Origin: Hydnum rufescens UP504
Taxonomy: Eukaryota > Basidiomycota > Agaricomycetes > Cantharellales > Hydnaceae
Direction of reading: 5' to 3'
DNA length: 64,000 nucleotides
Assembly (NCBI GenBank): GCA_014904985.1
Contig: MU129108.1
Span: 44,319 to 108,318, forward strand
The translations under genes and the position numbers were made by a program. Positions 21,901 to 34,119 of the stretch are shown here, in pieces; within the stretch, counting starts at the first letter, position 1; each line of letters begins with the position of its first letter. The notes under the pieces are model-generated. The model ran no database searches, was not told the DNA's origin, and saw only the letters and a program-made list of their open reading frames with translations.

Positions 21901-22113
21901 ATGGGTGAGCCTATCATTGTATATAATAATAACATTAGTAATAATGATAATAATAATAATAATAAATAAATAATCCATAGCTAGGGGCCCCTGGGCTGCT
22001 TGAGGGGCTGCTTGGTGGCCCCTGGAGGCCCCTGGTGTAAACATCTAGTTAGATATGATAAATGCAATGCTCATCATATCTAATATGATACAGAAAAGTG
22101 GCTGACCAGGCTG
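21901..22113 (+). repeat. Terminus of element iv
   Basis: The order is the same as at the other ends: GGTGAGCC, a TAATAATAATAAATAAATA microsatellite, GGGGCCCC palindromes, CATCTAGTTAGATATGAT...ATCATATCTAATATGAT, then TGGCTGACCAGGCTG at 22099-22113. Confidence 0.7.
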
Positions 22114-25100
22114 ACCCACACACAGCCTAATCAACAACACCTAGCCCTCAGGGGGGGCACATGAACCCAAAATGGAATATTGAGGATAGTGCAGTGGAAA
22201 GTGGTTGGTTCATGGCATAAATATGCTCAGCAGATTCAGACAAGTATGATGAATTGATTAAGCCCAAGAACACTGAAATTGGCCATGATTTGACCCCCCC
22301 AGGCAATGTTGAGTGGGAGATGAGAGGAAGATGAGGAACAGCAAAGCCAGAAGTTCTCAGAAAGCACTGAAGGTAAGTGTGTTGAGAAGATGTGATTTGG
22401 GCACACAGAATACACCCACACACAGCCTAAGCAACAACACCTAGCCCCTGGGGGGCCACATGAACCCAAAATGGAATATTGAGGTTACCATGATGGAAAG
22501 TGGTCGGTGTGTGGTGTATATATGCTTGATGGATTCAGATGAATGAGACAAATTGATTAAGCCCAAGAACACCAAAATCAGCCATGATTTGACCCCCCCA
22601 GGCAATGTTGAGTGGGAGATGAGGGGAAGATGAGGAACAGTGAGGCCAGAAGTTCTCAGAATACACTGAAAGTAGGTGTGTTGAAAGGCTGTGATTTGGG
22701 CACACAGAATTCACCCACACACAGCCTGAGCAACAACACCTAGCCCCCAGGAGGAACACATGAACCCAAACAGGAAGATTGACCATAGTGATGTCATGTG
22801 AATCAGGTGGTGTATTCTCTTGAAGTAGGCTTGTTGGAGAGCTGATATTTGGGCACAGATGCTGTGCCCACACTCAGCCTATCCCACAAAGCCAGGGCCC
22901 CAGTGGGACCCAGCAACATCACATTTGATGTCAGCTGTCTGTTGAAAGCTTGACTCAACACTGGCACTTGCTGAAATTAACAAAGTGCCCATATACACTG
23001 TTCCAATATACCTGGATACCAGCTATTTTTCTGCCACTTATATTTGTAATTCCATTGTTGTATTTCTTTGTTTCTCTTCATGTCCACTTGCCTACTATCT
23101 TGGTGTGCTCTGTATACCATATATGTACACTATTAGCCTTTACACCTCAGGTCTGTTTCCAATGTCCTTTCCAATCAGTACAGTACATGTACTTGGCCAT
23201 TATGTACATTCCTGCCAGGGGGGCCAGGTGTCCTCATGTCCCCATTGTCATCACTGGCCCCCCTTCTTCATATTTCTTTTCTTCCTGCCTCCACCCTCCT
23301 TCTCCTGTTGATGATTTAAGGGACCTCACAGACACACAATTGAGTTTCCCCCCTGACCTAACAGGCATGGACAGTGTCCTACATGAGATATGTATATCAG
23401 CAGATGGGAGGCCCCTGGCAGTAGTGAAATCCTTTCAGACTTCACTGAGTGTTGAAGAAATGTATTTATTCAGATTTTCTGAGGAACAATGGAGTGCACT
23501 TGCCCTCCACTCTGGGAGAGAATCTGAATGATTAGACCTGAATCCTCAGGGATTGGGGGTGGATTTATTATGCCCACCACAACCAGGTGTTATTTTCATT
23601 CCACAAGAAATGCTGTATCAGGCTGTAGTGTCCAGGGTTACAATTTGGATATAGGGGTAGTATCCACTGTTAGGCATGTGTCCATGCATCCTGAACCAAA
23701 TTTGAGACTTGTCACATGTCACACAATCCCATGAACTGACTTTCAGATGGGTGTGACACATGGGGAGGTCACTTGATATTAAAGCACATATGGGCCTGAG
23801 TGCCTTTAAGCACTAGCAAATCCCCAATATCTCTTTCATGGAATTTCTGGCATCCATATGGGGATCTTCCTTTTAGTCCTCAGTATTCCAGCTGTACAAT
23901 GAAATAGTTGTTGGGGATTTGCTAGTGCTTTAAGGACTAAAAGGAAGATCCCCATATGGATGCCAGAAATTCCATGAAAGAGATATTGGGGATTTGCTAG
24001 TGCTTAAAGGCACTCAGGCCCATATGTGCTTTAATATCAAGTGACCTCCCCATGTGTCACACCCATCTGAAAGTCAGTTCATGGGATTGTGTGATATGTG
24101 ACAAGTCTCAAATTTGGTTCAGGATGCATGGACACATGCCTAACAGTGGATACTACCCCTATATCCAAATTGTAACCCTGGACACTACAGCCTGATACAG
24201 CATTTCTTGTGGAATGAAAATAACACCTGGTTGTGGTGGGCATAATAAATCCACCCCCAATCCCTGAGGATTCAGGTCTAATCATTCAGATTCTCTCCCA
24301 GAGTGGAGGGCAAGTGCACTCCATTGTCCCTCAGAAAATCTGAATAAATACATTTCTTCACCACTCAGTGAAGTCTGAAAGGATTTCACTACTGCCAGGG
24401 GCCTCCCATCTGCTGATATACATATCTCATGTAGGACACTGTCCATGCCTGTTAGGTCAGGGGGGAAACTCAATTGTGTGTCTGTGAGGTCCCTTAAATC
24501 ATCAACAGGAGAAGGAGGGTGGAGGCAGGAAGAAAAGAAATATGAAGAAGGGGGGCCAGTGATGACAATGGGGACATGAGGACACCTGGCCCCCCTGGCA
24601 GGAATGTACATAATGGCCAAGTACATGTACTGTACTGATTGGAAAGGACATTGGAAACAGACCTGAGGTGTAAAGGCTAATAGTGTACATATATGGTATA
24701 CAGAGCACACCAAGATAGTAGGCAAGTGGACATGAAGAGAAACAAAGAAATACAACAATGGAATTACAAATATAAGTGGCAGAAAAATAGCTGGTATCCA
24801 GGTATATTGGAACAGTGTATATGGGCACTTTGTTAATTTCAGCAAGTGCCAGTGTTGAGTCAAGCTTTCAACAGACAGCTGACATCAAATGTGATGTTGC
24901 TGGGTCCCACTGGGGCCCTGGCTTTGTGGGATAGGCTGAGTGTGGGCACAGCATCTGTGCCCAAATATCAGCTCTCCAACAAGCCTACTTCAAGAGAATA
25001 CACCACCTGATTCACATGACATCACTATGGTCAATCTTCCTGTTTGGGTTCATGTGTTCCTCCTGGGGGCTAGGTGTTGTTGCTCAGGCTGTGTGTGGGT

Positions 25101-25560
25101 GAATTCTGTGTGCCCAAATCACAGCCTTTCAACACACCTACTTTCAGTGTATTCTGAGAACTTCTGGCCTCACTGTTCCTCATCTTCCCCTTATCTCCCA
25201 CTCAACATTGCCTGGGGGGTTCATATAATGGCCAATTTTGGCATTCTTGGCCTTAATTGATTCGTCTGATTTGTCTGAATCCATTGAGCATATTGACACC
25301 ACAAACTGACCACCTTCCACTGTGCTATCCTCAATCTTCCATTTTGGGTTCATGTGCCCCCCTTGGGCACTAGGTGTTGTTTCTCAGGCTGTGTGTGGGT
25401 GTATTCTGTGTGCCCAAATCACAGCTTTTCAACCCACCCCTATTAAATATATCCTGAGATCTCATGGCCACACGGTTCCTCATCTTCCCCTCACCTTCCC
25501 TCACCACCACCAGGGATGCTCAAATATTTGCTGTTTCAAGCATTATTAGCCTTGTTTGAT
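22114..25560. repeat. Three-kilobase palindrome with flanking tandem units
   Basis: Arms of about 1.26 kb (about 22620-23880 and 23933-25195) are nearly identical inverted copies around a 52-bp spacer (23881-23932); only a few differences are seen. Further out the symmetry decays. The flanks are tandem units of about 300 bp beginning CACACACAGCCTAA.CAACAACACCTAG (22120, 22420, 22718) with inverted partners on the right. The sequence ACTCAACACTGGCACTT...AAAGTGCCC at 22954-22991, and its inverse at 24823-24859, ties this structure to the centres of elements ii-iv. CpG is almost absent. Confidence 0.85.
22950..23531 (+). other. Open frame within palindrome arm
   Basis: A 193-codon frame runs across the arm; a mirror copy with two residue changes is on the other strand at 24282-24863. 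The second half (DDLRDLTDTQLSFPPDLTGMDSV...EEMYLFRFSEEQWSALALHS) has normal protein composition, while the first half looks like a non-coding hydrophobic translation. No family is recognised. It may be a gene fragment caught in the repeat. Confidence 0.25.
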
Positions 25561-25754
25561 TCCTCTTACCACCCAAACCTGTGCCCCTTTCTGCTGCTCT
25601 CTCAAATTCTTCCATCATTCCATTACTATGTACTAGTATATTCATGGTGAATCTATCATGCATGCCCCCCATTGAACTATACCTAGTCCACCCACCTGCA
25701 TTTTGATGTGGTACTCAATGCCCTATGTGATCTCTTTCATATGATTGAGCCAAG

Positions 25755-26273
25755 CTACTGAGCTGTTGGCCTTAGTTGCACATAATGCACAGCCATGGGG
25801 TTGTACTGAATATTTGAGAAGTCCTTCATCTTCAGGCTGTTGACAATGGTTGATGTCAAATTTGATGTCAAAACCATCAATACAAGGTCAAAATTCAGTT
25901 TTTGATCATCATTTGACATCAGCCCCAATTTAAGCCTCTCAGGCCAGGACAAAACATCAAAATAGTACTCCTTTTGAGCTAAGGCTATATGGCTGACCAG
26001 CCTGCTCACACCATGAATAAAATCCACAACATTTTTCATGTGTGACTCCTCAAACCCATTTGCCCTGACCACTTTCCCAATCACACCCAACCCCCTCCCC
26101 CACCCATTGAAATCACTGAAATCATCAACAGCAAAACTGACTGCCATCATCATGGTAACAGTATAGTTTATCACATATGCTGGTCTGGCTACAAGCATAC
26201 TGATGACAAGTTCAGCTGGCTCCCAGCTGCAGAACTTGCCAATGCTCAGGATGCAGTGATAGACTTCCATCAA
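25755..26273 (-). CDS. Hypothetical protein fragment
   Basis: A 172-codon open frame has ordinary composition and no membrane segment or motif that I recognise. The frame is closed upstream by stops near 26280-26330, and no splice extension is evident. It sits between the palindrome and low-complexity DNA in a CpG-poor setting, so it is more likely a TE or gene remnant than an active gene. Confidence 0.3.
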   Translation of the reverse strand: MMEVYHCILSIGKFCSWEPAELVISMLVARPAYVINYTVTMMMAVSFAVDDFSDFNGWGRGLGVIGKVVRANGFEESHMKNVVDFIHGVSRLVSHIALAQKEYYFDVLSWPERLKLGLMSNDDQKLNFDLVLMVLTSNLTSTIVNSLKMKDFSNIQYNPMAVHYVQLRPTAQ

Positions 26274-26361
26274 CTACACCCCAAAAACCAGGAAGAGAAG
26301 TACTCAACCTATCTGTGTAAACCATGAAAACCTCCACAACACCATGATCATTAGTCACCCC

Positions 26362-26365
<4 letters not shown>

Positions 26366-26393
<28 letters not shown>
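26366..26393 (+). repeat. (TC)n microsatellite
   Basis: Fourteen TC dinucleotides in a T/C-rich stretch of about 150 bases. Confidence 0.95.
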
Positions 26394-26399
<6 letters not shown>

Positions 26400-27142
26400 C
26401 CTTTTTTCCTTCCTTTTTCTCTTCTCCCCCTTTTGCTTCCTATCTTCCTCTTGCAACTTTTCATTCACTACTCAATTCATCACAACCACATTTTCAAAAA
26501 ACAAAGTTTTTTCCTTTTAATCCTCCTCCTCCTCCTTGTGCTGCTCCCTCATGAACTCTTGCCCCACCTCAGCATACTCAGTGACATCCACCCATTGTTG
26601 CCACACACTACAACAGTTACCCACTCAGTCCTTTGTGAGAACCAGTGCACTCTCCAACCTCTGGACCTCCAACTCTGCCACTTCCACCTTACACAATGAC
26701 TCCACATCAGGAAAACCAATTTGCTCCTGAGATTGGACTCATCTCTGAAGGCTTCTGAAGGCTTCTGAAGACTTCAAAGATCTTAGAAGACACTTGAGAT
26801 GTGGAAGCTTGGAGAATATAAAAATTTAGAGGAAAAGGCTGTTATTGATTGTTGAAGGCATGCATATAGGATCACTTTTACTTGAAAACTGATTGATATA
26901 AAATGAAGAATTTTTTGCATAACTATTTTTACCATTCAACACAGAGTTACAAGCACCATCAATAACAGGTGCAAGGGGGGAGTGAGAAAAGTAATAGAAG
27001 ATAGTGGGACAACACCACTGGCATGAATTCCCTTTGCCCACATTGCACTGCCAAGACTCAACTCAGCAGCAATGAGTTCAAACTGTTGTCCTTTATTATG
27101 TAACCCTGCAGTCTGCATGCCTATATAGCAGGAGCTGAGGGC
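26394..27142. other. Non-coding stretch
   Basis: Pyrimidine-rich, with short GGCTTCTGAA direct repeats at about 26748-26785, which resemble those at about 37735-37765. The right end (27050-27142) holds one unit of a repeat of about 60 bp (TTATGTAACC..GCAGTCTG...GGGCCTTTG) that continues after the copia element at 36612. No gene is supported. Confidence 0.5.
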
Positions 27143-27147
27143 CTTTG

Positions 27148-27524
27148 TAGTGTGAGGCTACAGATGATAATGGTATTTCCCCTGATGACTAAGTGGACGT
27201 GAATGAATTCGATAGACCGGAGAGCCCTAGTTGCTCGGGTGATTAGCAGGAAGGATATTATTAGAGAGTCCTTAGATCTGTTGGCAAGCTCAAGCTCACC
27301 CTTTTATACTATGTACAAGATATTAAAGAAACTACAGGTGAATTGTAGAATGTTTGGGTGCTATACTACTGGCACCAACAAGAAGGACATAGAATGTTCT
27401 CTTAGGTATATTATTACCATAAGAGGGTGGTAGGGGAGTTGCACTTGATATGGTGTTAAGTCCATATAGGGGTATTGCCACTTTGGGCTGATTATATAAT
27501 TAACTCTTTATTTTTATTCCAACA
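27148..27524 (-). repeat. Copia 3' LTR
   Basis: 377 bp, TAGTGTGAGG to ATTCCAACA on the plus strand. It differs from the other LTR at a modest number of sites, for example GTGGACGTGAATGAATTCG versus GCAGATGTGAACAAATTCA, largely C/T and G/A changes. Confidence 0.9.
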
Positions 27525-27540
27525 CTCCCCCTCAAGTGCA
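27525..27540 (-). promoter_or_regulatory. Copia polypurine tract
   Basis: The minus strand reads CTTGAGGGGGAG directly before the LTR start, the usual plus-strand primer site of copia elements. Confidence 0.7.
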
Positions 27541-27699
27541 ACACAATCCAAGTCCAGTGATGTGGCGGTCCAATCTTGCACCCATGAGTGCTTTCGTAAG
27601 TATATCAGCCATCATGTGCTCCATAGGGCAGTAAACAAAATTAAATGATCCATCTTTAATGGTCTGGCAGATAAAATGGAATCAGATATCAATGTGTTT

Positions 27700-29330
27700 T
27701 GTTCAGGTGTGATAATTATCACCCATAGCAAGTTGTATTGCGGCTTGATTGTTGCAATAGGGAGTTGTAGGTTTAAGGGAAAAATGAAATAGCTCAGCAA
27801 TTAGGCTTCGTAGCCATATGCCCTCTTTTGCTGCATGAGTCACAGTGATGTATTCTGCCTTGGCAGTTGATAGGGTAACGAGTTCTTGTTTTCTTGAACT
27901 CCATGAGACGGTTCCACCATTAATTAGATATGCATATCCGGAGATCGTGCATCTATGGTCTTGTGTGGCCCCATCTGCATCTGTAAAACCGAGTAGATCA
28001 CATGGCTTAGTGCCATATACAAGATTGAATTCTTTTGTGCTGGCTAAGTATTGTATGACCCATTTAACAGCTTCCCAATGTATCGGACCCAGATTATTAA
28101 GGAATTGGGATAACGTGGATATGGCAAAAGAAATGTCTGGCCTTGTGGCCACAGACACATACATAAGGCTTCCTATAGCTTCACAATAAGGAGTACACCT
28201 CATCTGTTCAATATTCGCAGGATTATTTTCATTATCTATTTGGGTATGTGGCCCCTGGTTCCATTGGAGTGTTAACAGATTTTGCATTGCTGAGGGAGAA
28301 TCGGGTGACTATTGAGTTAATATACAACATTTGGGATAATTAGATTGTCCGTAAATTGCGGTCTCATTAGACTTTAATTCCTAATAGCCAATGTAATGGC
28401 CCTAGGTCTGTAATGGCATATTTTTCATTGATTTTCTTTTTGTATTCATCAAGTAATTTTCTTGATGCACTGGTGAATGTACAATAATCAATGTGAATGG
28501 CCAATATTAATTTTTCTCCATTTCTTTGTGTATGGAAAACACCAGGGTTGGCATGGCTCGCACTAAATCCAAGATCATTAAGCACCTGTGAAAGTGAGTC
28601 ATACCATCGTCTTCCAGCTTGTTTAAGACTGTAGAGTGTCTTTTGTAGTCACAAAATAGTGTTCTTCCCCTGAGGTTCATATTCAGGGGGGAATTGCATG
28701 TATATCTCTTTGTCTGCATCTAATTCACCATTTAGGTAAGCACCATTAAAGTCAAATGAATCAATCTCCCAGTCTTTCTCCATGGCCATTGCAATAATCA
28801 TATGGAAACTGGCAAGTTGTGCCACTGGGGAATAGGTTTCATAGTAATCAACACCATATATTTGAGTAAATCTGCAGGTCACAAGCTGTGCCTTGTATTT
28901 TTGGATAGTACTGTTGGCTTTTCATTTTATTTTGAATACAAGTTTGCAGTCAACAATATCTTTGCCCTGTGGCCATGGCACTTCCTCCCAGGTTCCAGCG
29001 TCTTTAACAGTCTTGAGTTCTATGTCAATGGCCTCTTTCCATTTTGGCCAATCTGTTCTTAATTTCACCTCTTCCAAGGACTTGGGATCACCATCAATGT
29101 CTTGTATTGCCCCATAGACAGCTTCATTGAATTCCATGTGATACACAGCATCATTTTCAAAATTAACTTCAGGGGTGGCAGTGCTCCCCCTGACACTGGG
29201 TATTTTATCGTCTGGCTTGGAATTCATATACCCATGTACAGTACCTTCACCCTGTTCAAGGCATTGTACATACTGCGAGGGTTTTGGGACATGTGCTGAA
29301 TGTTGCTCAGGTTCAGCAGGCCGGGTCATG
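27700..29330 (-). pseudogene. Copia reverse transcriptase and RNase H
   Basis: From high to low coordinates the translation gives LRTDWPKWKEAIDIELKTV, GVDYYETYSPVAQLASFHMI, FDFNGAYLNGELD, LAIHIDYCTF (the active-site YVDD is HIDY here), DLGPLHWLLGIKV, then the SLMYVSVATRPDI and GFTDADGATQDHRCTISGYAYL RNase H part and AKAEYITVTHAAKE. The late RNase H Asp (CDNQ) reads NNQ. Stops and shifts lie between the blocks. Confidence 0.85.
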
Positions 29331-30570
29331 CGCAGTTTCCTGATCTGGATTTATATAGGGGGTGGGGGATCTAGCATTTTGCCTTGAGCTTGAGCTGGGC
29401 ATATCAAATGGAATTTCAATTGTCAACATCACAAACTTGATGTTTCATTCAACGGAAATCTTATTCCATCCCTTCCAATAAATTCTATGGGCATGGGGGC
29501 TGTCATTATCATAGCCCACCCAAAATGCCTCATTTGCCCATTCATCCAATTTGGATTCTGAGTCATTATGGACCCAGACTCATTGGCCCCATTCAGGAAC
29601 ATTTCCCAAATTCGGTTTTTCTTTTGTGAGTCGTTCAAGTGGGGTCATGTTCCCTAAAACCCATGTGGAAGTATGGTTCTTGAGCCATACAGCCCAATTC
29701 ACTGCCTCTCCCCACAGATTTTTGGGTAATCCGGACTGATGCAACATAGTGTGGGTTCGCTCAAGGATTCTTCTATTTAGGGACTCAGCAACTCCATTAT
29801 GTTGTGGAGTATCATGTGTAGTTAATCGTCATTCTGTCCCCTGATTACATAAGAATGTGCTGAATGTGGTACTCATATATTCGCCCCTGTGGTCAGACCA
29901 AAGTCTTTTAATTTGAACTCCATGTTGGGTTGTTGCCCATGCTACAAAGTCTTTGTATGCATTAAAGGCCTCATCTTTTGTCCGTATGACCTGAATTTTT
30001 GTATATTGCATTGTGTCATCCATAAATGTTATGTAATATGATCACCCACTGAGCAAATTAAGGGGGGATGGTCCCCAGACATCCGTATGTATTTCTTCCC
30101 CAAAGGAAGATGCAAGGGGTGCAGTTCTTTCCTTTTTTCCTTGTGGCCTTTCCATACTTGCATGAGTCACAGGAAAATTCTGTAATGTCATCCACAAGTT
30201 TAATGCCCTGGATAACATTATTTTTGATGAGGGAATGGATTGAGTTGATTGAGATGTGACCCAACCTCCAATGAAGCTCTGAGAGCTTAATTGTTTCATC
30301 CCCAGTACTAGCAGCCACATTGGCATGCTCAACTTTATATAGGCCATTATTGCCTACTGGAATTTCCCCAATAATCACACCCTTGGGATTCTTTATTTTG
30401 CATGAGGTTCCATCAAATAGGACCCTGTGGCCTGCTTTTGTAATCTGATTAATTGAGACGATGGTGAGTCCCATTTCTGGAGCATGTAAGGCATCATGTA
30501 ATATAACTGGGGTGAATTTTCCACCATTTGGCACCTGTATTTTTAAATCACCAGTGCCAATAGCATAAAA
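29331..30570 (-). pseudogene. Copia integrase region
   Basis: LHWRLGHISINSIHSLIK followed by FSCDSCKYGKATRK gives the HHCC zinc-binding module. The catalytic core is seen as EEIHTDVWGPSPL, then IKRLWSDHRGEYMS and a degenerate DE region. Frame breaks occur at about 30050 and below 29830. Confidence 0.8.
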
Positions 30571-30837
30571 TATTCATTTGTCAGCCATGGTAATTGGGCA
30601 AGGGTCAATAGAGTGATAATTAATGAATTGCTCTTTGTATGGTGACATATGCCTTGTTTCCCCTGAGTCATATAATTTGGTGTAAATAGGGGAATTTATT
30701 TGTGAATTCATCATGGCCACAGTATTTGTCTCTGGCCTCATGGCCTCAATTACAGCCCATGCCTCAACATCAGCATGCTCTGTGGCTGTGGCTGTGCTTT
30801 CCTTTGCACCCGCCCTGGGATTTGTGGACCATCCTAT
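30571..30837 (-). pseudogene. Copia protease region
   Basis: The frame contains TKLYDSGETRHMSPYKEQF, the DSG aspartic protease site just upstream of integrase. The frame ends at the left edge of an insertion, so the zinc-knuckle part of Gag is not seen. Confidence 0.7.
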
Positions 30838-31149
30838 TGACAAGTGATTATAGATCATGAGTACAATGCAGCACAGAAACTTGACAAGATCCAACATGAG
30901 TATGAAGAGAAGTGAAAGGAGGATATAAAGGACAACACGGAACTACTGGACCAGTTAAGTCGTACCATCGCCAATCACAACCTCCAAATGGATTCTCTCA
31001 TGCCACCCCTCTCTCTTCTTTCAGCAACCCTACATCAATGAGAAGCTGACCTCAAGGCGAAAGCCAAGGACCTTGACAGACATGACTTCAAACTTTTACA
31101 ACATGAGCAGTGTGTAACCAATTGGCATGATCAGCTACTCTATCCATCT

Positions 31150-31509
31150 ATGTATCACCATGTTACCCAAGTCAACTGTCTTGCTAAAATCTTTATCCAA
31201 GCAGCAGATATCATGCAACAGCAGCATCACTTAGACACCCCATATACAGCATTTGTCCTTCATCATCATATCACTCCTGCACTCACCAAGTTATCTGAAT
31301 CCCTCCATGCTTCACATGATCTCGCCCCTTCCATCTCGACCAATGACCAAGCCATCGAATATTATAAAAAATATGTGTATGACATTCAGTATGACTTAAA
31401 AAACAATGAATGGGCTGAATTCAAGGACACCCTGACTGCGTATGAACTAACAGACCTTCCATCCAACCCAGCGACTGACGAATCAGACAACGACACAAAC
31501 GGTTGGTAG
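31150..31509 (+). pseudogene. Helical C-terminal remnant of unknown TE protein
   Basis: A 119-residue open frame, rich in helix-forming residues, ends in an acidic tail (NPATDESDNDTNGW). The same frame upstream, back to about 30840, is broken by two stops. By position (before an LTR-like block) and by composition it recalls the C-terminal extension of the gypsy element at 63000-63827, but I cannot show homology by eye. Confidence 0.3.
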
Positions 31510-34119
31510 CCCATCACCATGACTTGTCCTTGTCTCACAGTACATATGCCTTGCCCAACGCAATCCTCCATCCTCTCCCCTTCCTTTCCCATCCTCTTTC
31601 TCTCTCTCATTAAAAACAAAAAGAAATATGTGCTTGCCCCAATGTACCATCTCTCTCGCCTGAAGGAAAAACCCCTCCTTTGCTCTTCTTTCTCTCCATG
31701 TAAAACTATGTCACCTGTTGGCAAAACAATGTTCATTTCTCCTAACTCTCATTTCTCTCAAAGTCTGAAAGCCTCTATGTCACTTGAATCCTTTTCTTAA
31801 GACTGACCTTGCCTGGTGATGTGAACTTGTCAAAAAAAAAAAAAAATCAAAATCAAAATAAAAATCAAAAGAAAAACAACAAGTCAAAAAAAAGAAACAA
31901 AGTCATAGCCCGCATAAAAACAAAAATTCCACAAGTCTGTAACAACAAAACCATGCTAATTAGGAGACTCACAACTTAACCAGTAAACAAAAACAATGGC
32001 CAATTAATCAAAATTTTGCTGAACCCAAAACCAAAACCAAACCCAAACCGAGTGCCCTGAAAATCCAAAGGTCCTCTCAAGTCTAGACCATCTCAAATCC
32101 ATTCATAAAAAAGCACTTCTCACACAAAATCCTCTTTCCTCATCCCATCCACTGACTCTAAAAAGAACATATGTCAAAAACAATGTGACTTGTATAAATG
32201 CTTACCTAAAAAGGGGTAGGACACCATCAAATATGCCTACCAACGTACTCACCAATGGCATTTCTGAAACTCACACAGAACTCCCATCCAACCTCGACAA
32301 TGTATACATCCCAGAGGATATGACAGGATACATGATTTTCTTTGTACAGCACGTCAGGGACTGAAATGACCCAATCCTGAATCTTCACATTGGACAAAGA
32401 GGTTACTTTTGCCCCAACACGACAACCACAATCCAAACGTATACGATTGCCCACCTTGAATCATATTGTGTAACTTGAGAATACTCCGATGACTCTGATT
32501 TTCACATGAGGGTACAGATAAGAATGGTCATATATGGGAATGTTGATAGAGATGCAGTCCACCTTCCTACGTTCACCCATCATCCTCCCAAATAAACCAT
32601 CATCGTTGTCGTTGAATCACCTCTAAAAATAAAAAATCCTCCTCTATCGCGAAAATGCCAGACAAATGAAAAACACCAAAAATGGAAAAGGGGAATATGG
32701 ACAGCAGATCTGGTCACATGTCAAAACTGAATAACTGGATACAAAAGTCATTAAAAATGTGGACCAAACACCTTCATCTTCAAATCCAAAAACTTCCTGC
32801 TACAACCTTGAAAAAGCCATGAACTTGAACAGTATGTAAAAACCATGATCATTAAGGACCTTCATTAAACATTCAGGAACTCAGGCAATATCGAGAACTC
32901 AGGCAATAATTCGAATTTGATGGATCAAATTCCTCTCTCATGTCAGGACTTTGAAGCAATGGGAGAAACTGAAATTGGCCTTGGAACCTTCGTAACTGAC
33001 CATGACTTGCACTACCTAGCACTATGCATAGGAGAATTCGGCATATTCTATCCTGACATCAAAAATGACACCAATCACTTCTATTATGCCTACTTAAGCC
33101 AAGTCCGAATCAAGGACTTCAGTTCAGACAGTTGCCTTTTTGTTTGAATCCACCTCATCCTCATAGTATTTGGTGAAATGGACAATGAGTGCCCATACCC
33201 ATACTTCACCCATGCAACCCCCATTGTCATTTGATCCTTTTCGAAATAAAACATCACCTCTGCCCATACCCTGATGACATTGACATATGAGAAGATGACA
33301 GCAAAATATGAATGGAAGCAACCCTGCCAATCAATGAAGGAATCCAAATCCATGGAAAGCCTAAGCAAAATTAAATGGACACATGGTCATTGGTCTACGA
33401 TGCAAAAGTGACATAAAAGCAAATCGAATGACTGTCCGCAAGGCACAAATCAAAAAGTGTTCACCATGCCATTGGAACTTCACACGATTATATATCAGCA
33501 ATTCGATTACCCATACCCTGAACCATTCACCCATCTCAAACCCCACATGATTATCCGCTATTATCCAAATCCCCAAGTTGCATTCGATGGTGTTATAAAG
33601 ACAAAAAGAGTCAACTGGACAACGTACAAGTTCAGAGAACTGCATAACAATCAACCCACAATATGCCATGATCTCGAAATCAAATTTGTCCTTCTCCTCT
33701 GCATTCCAGAAAACACAACTGTACCTCATTGAACCTTCTCCACAGACACTCTTGACCTCCACCCAAACAATATCATCCAAAGTGGGTATTCACTTAAAAA
33801 TCCTAGGACAATACAAAGGAAAGCTATTAAAAACGCGGATATTAAAGACCCATACCCAACAATAAGTGACTTCTATCACCAAATTTGAAATGTAAACTCA
33901 CAGGAAATCTCACTTTGGTTTGAAGGATGGACATGGTGGTTCTACATGAGGAGGCACAATCAGATCTCAATCATATAACTGTGGAAAAAGGCAAATGACA
34001 TTGCAAGGGGCTGCAATTAAAAGTGTTCACCATCTGTGGAAGATAAAAACATCCAGTATCAGAAAATGCGGAATCACACCACTTCCAGCCATTGGACAAT
34101 CACATGACCAATCACAAAA

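Noticed and set aside
9903..22113. Palindromic repeats with spacers as a CRISPR array
   Set aside because: The repeats are of two alternating kinds, the spacers are 60-300 nt and homologous to one another, there are no cas genes, and the genome is eukaryotic.
1..22113. TET/JBP oxygenase gene, often carried by fungal KDZ elements
   Set aside because: I searched the cargo frames for a 2OG-Fe(II) HxD...H pattern and found none that I could defend.
25985..26010. TGGCTGACCAGCCTG, identical to the element terminus
   Set aside because: It lies inside the open frame 25755-26273, without GGCCCC or CTAGTTAG sequences beside it. It may be chance or an ancient trace, and I could not support an element end here.
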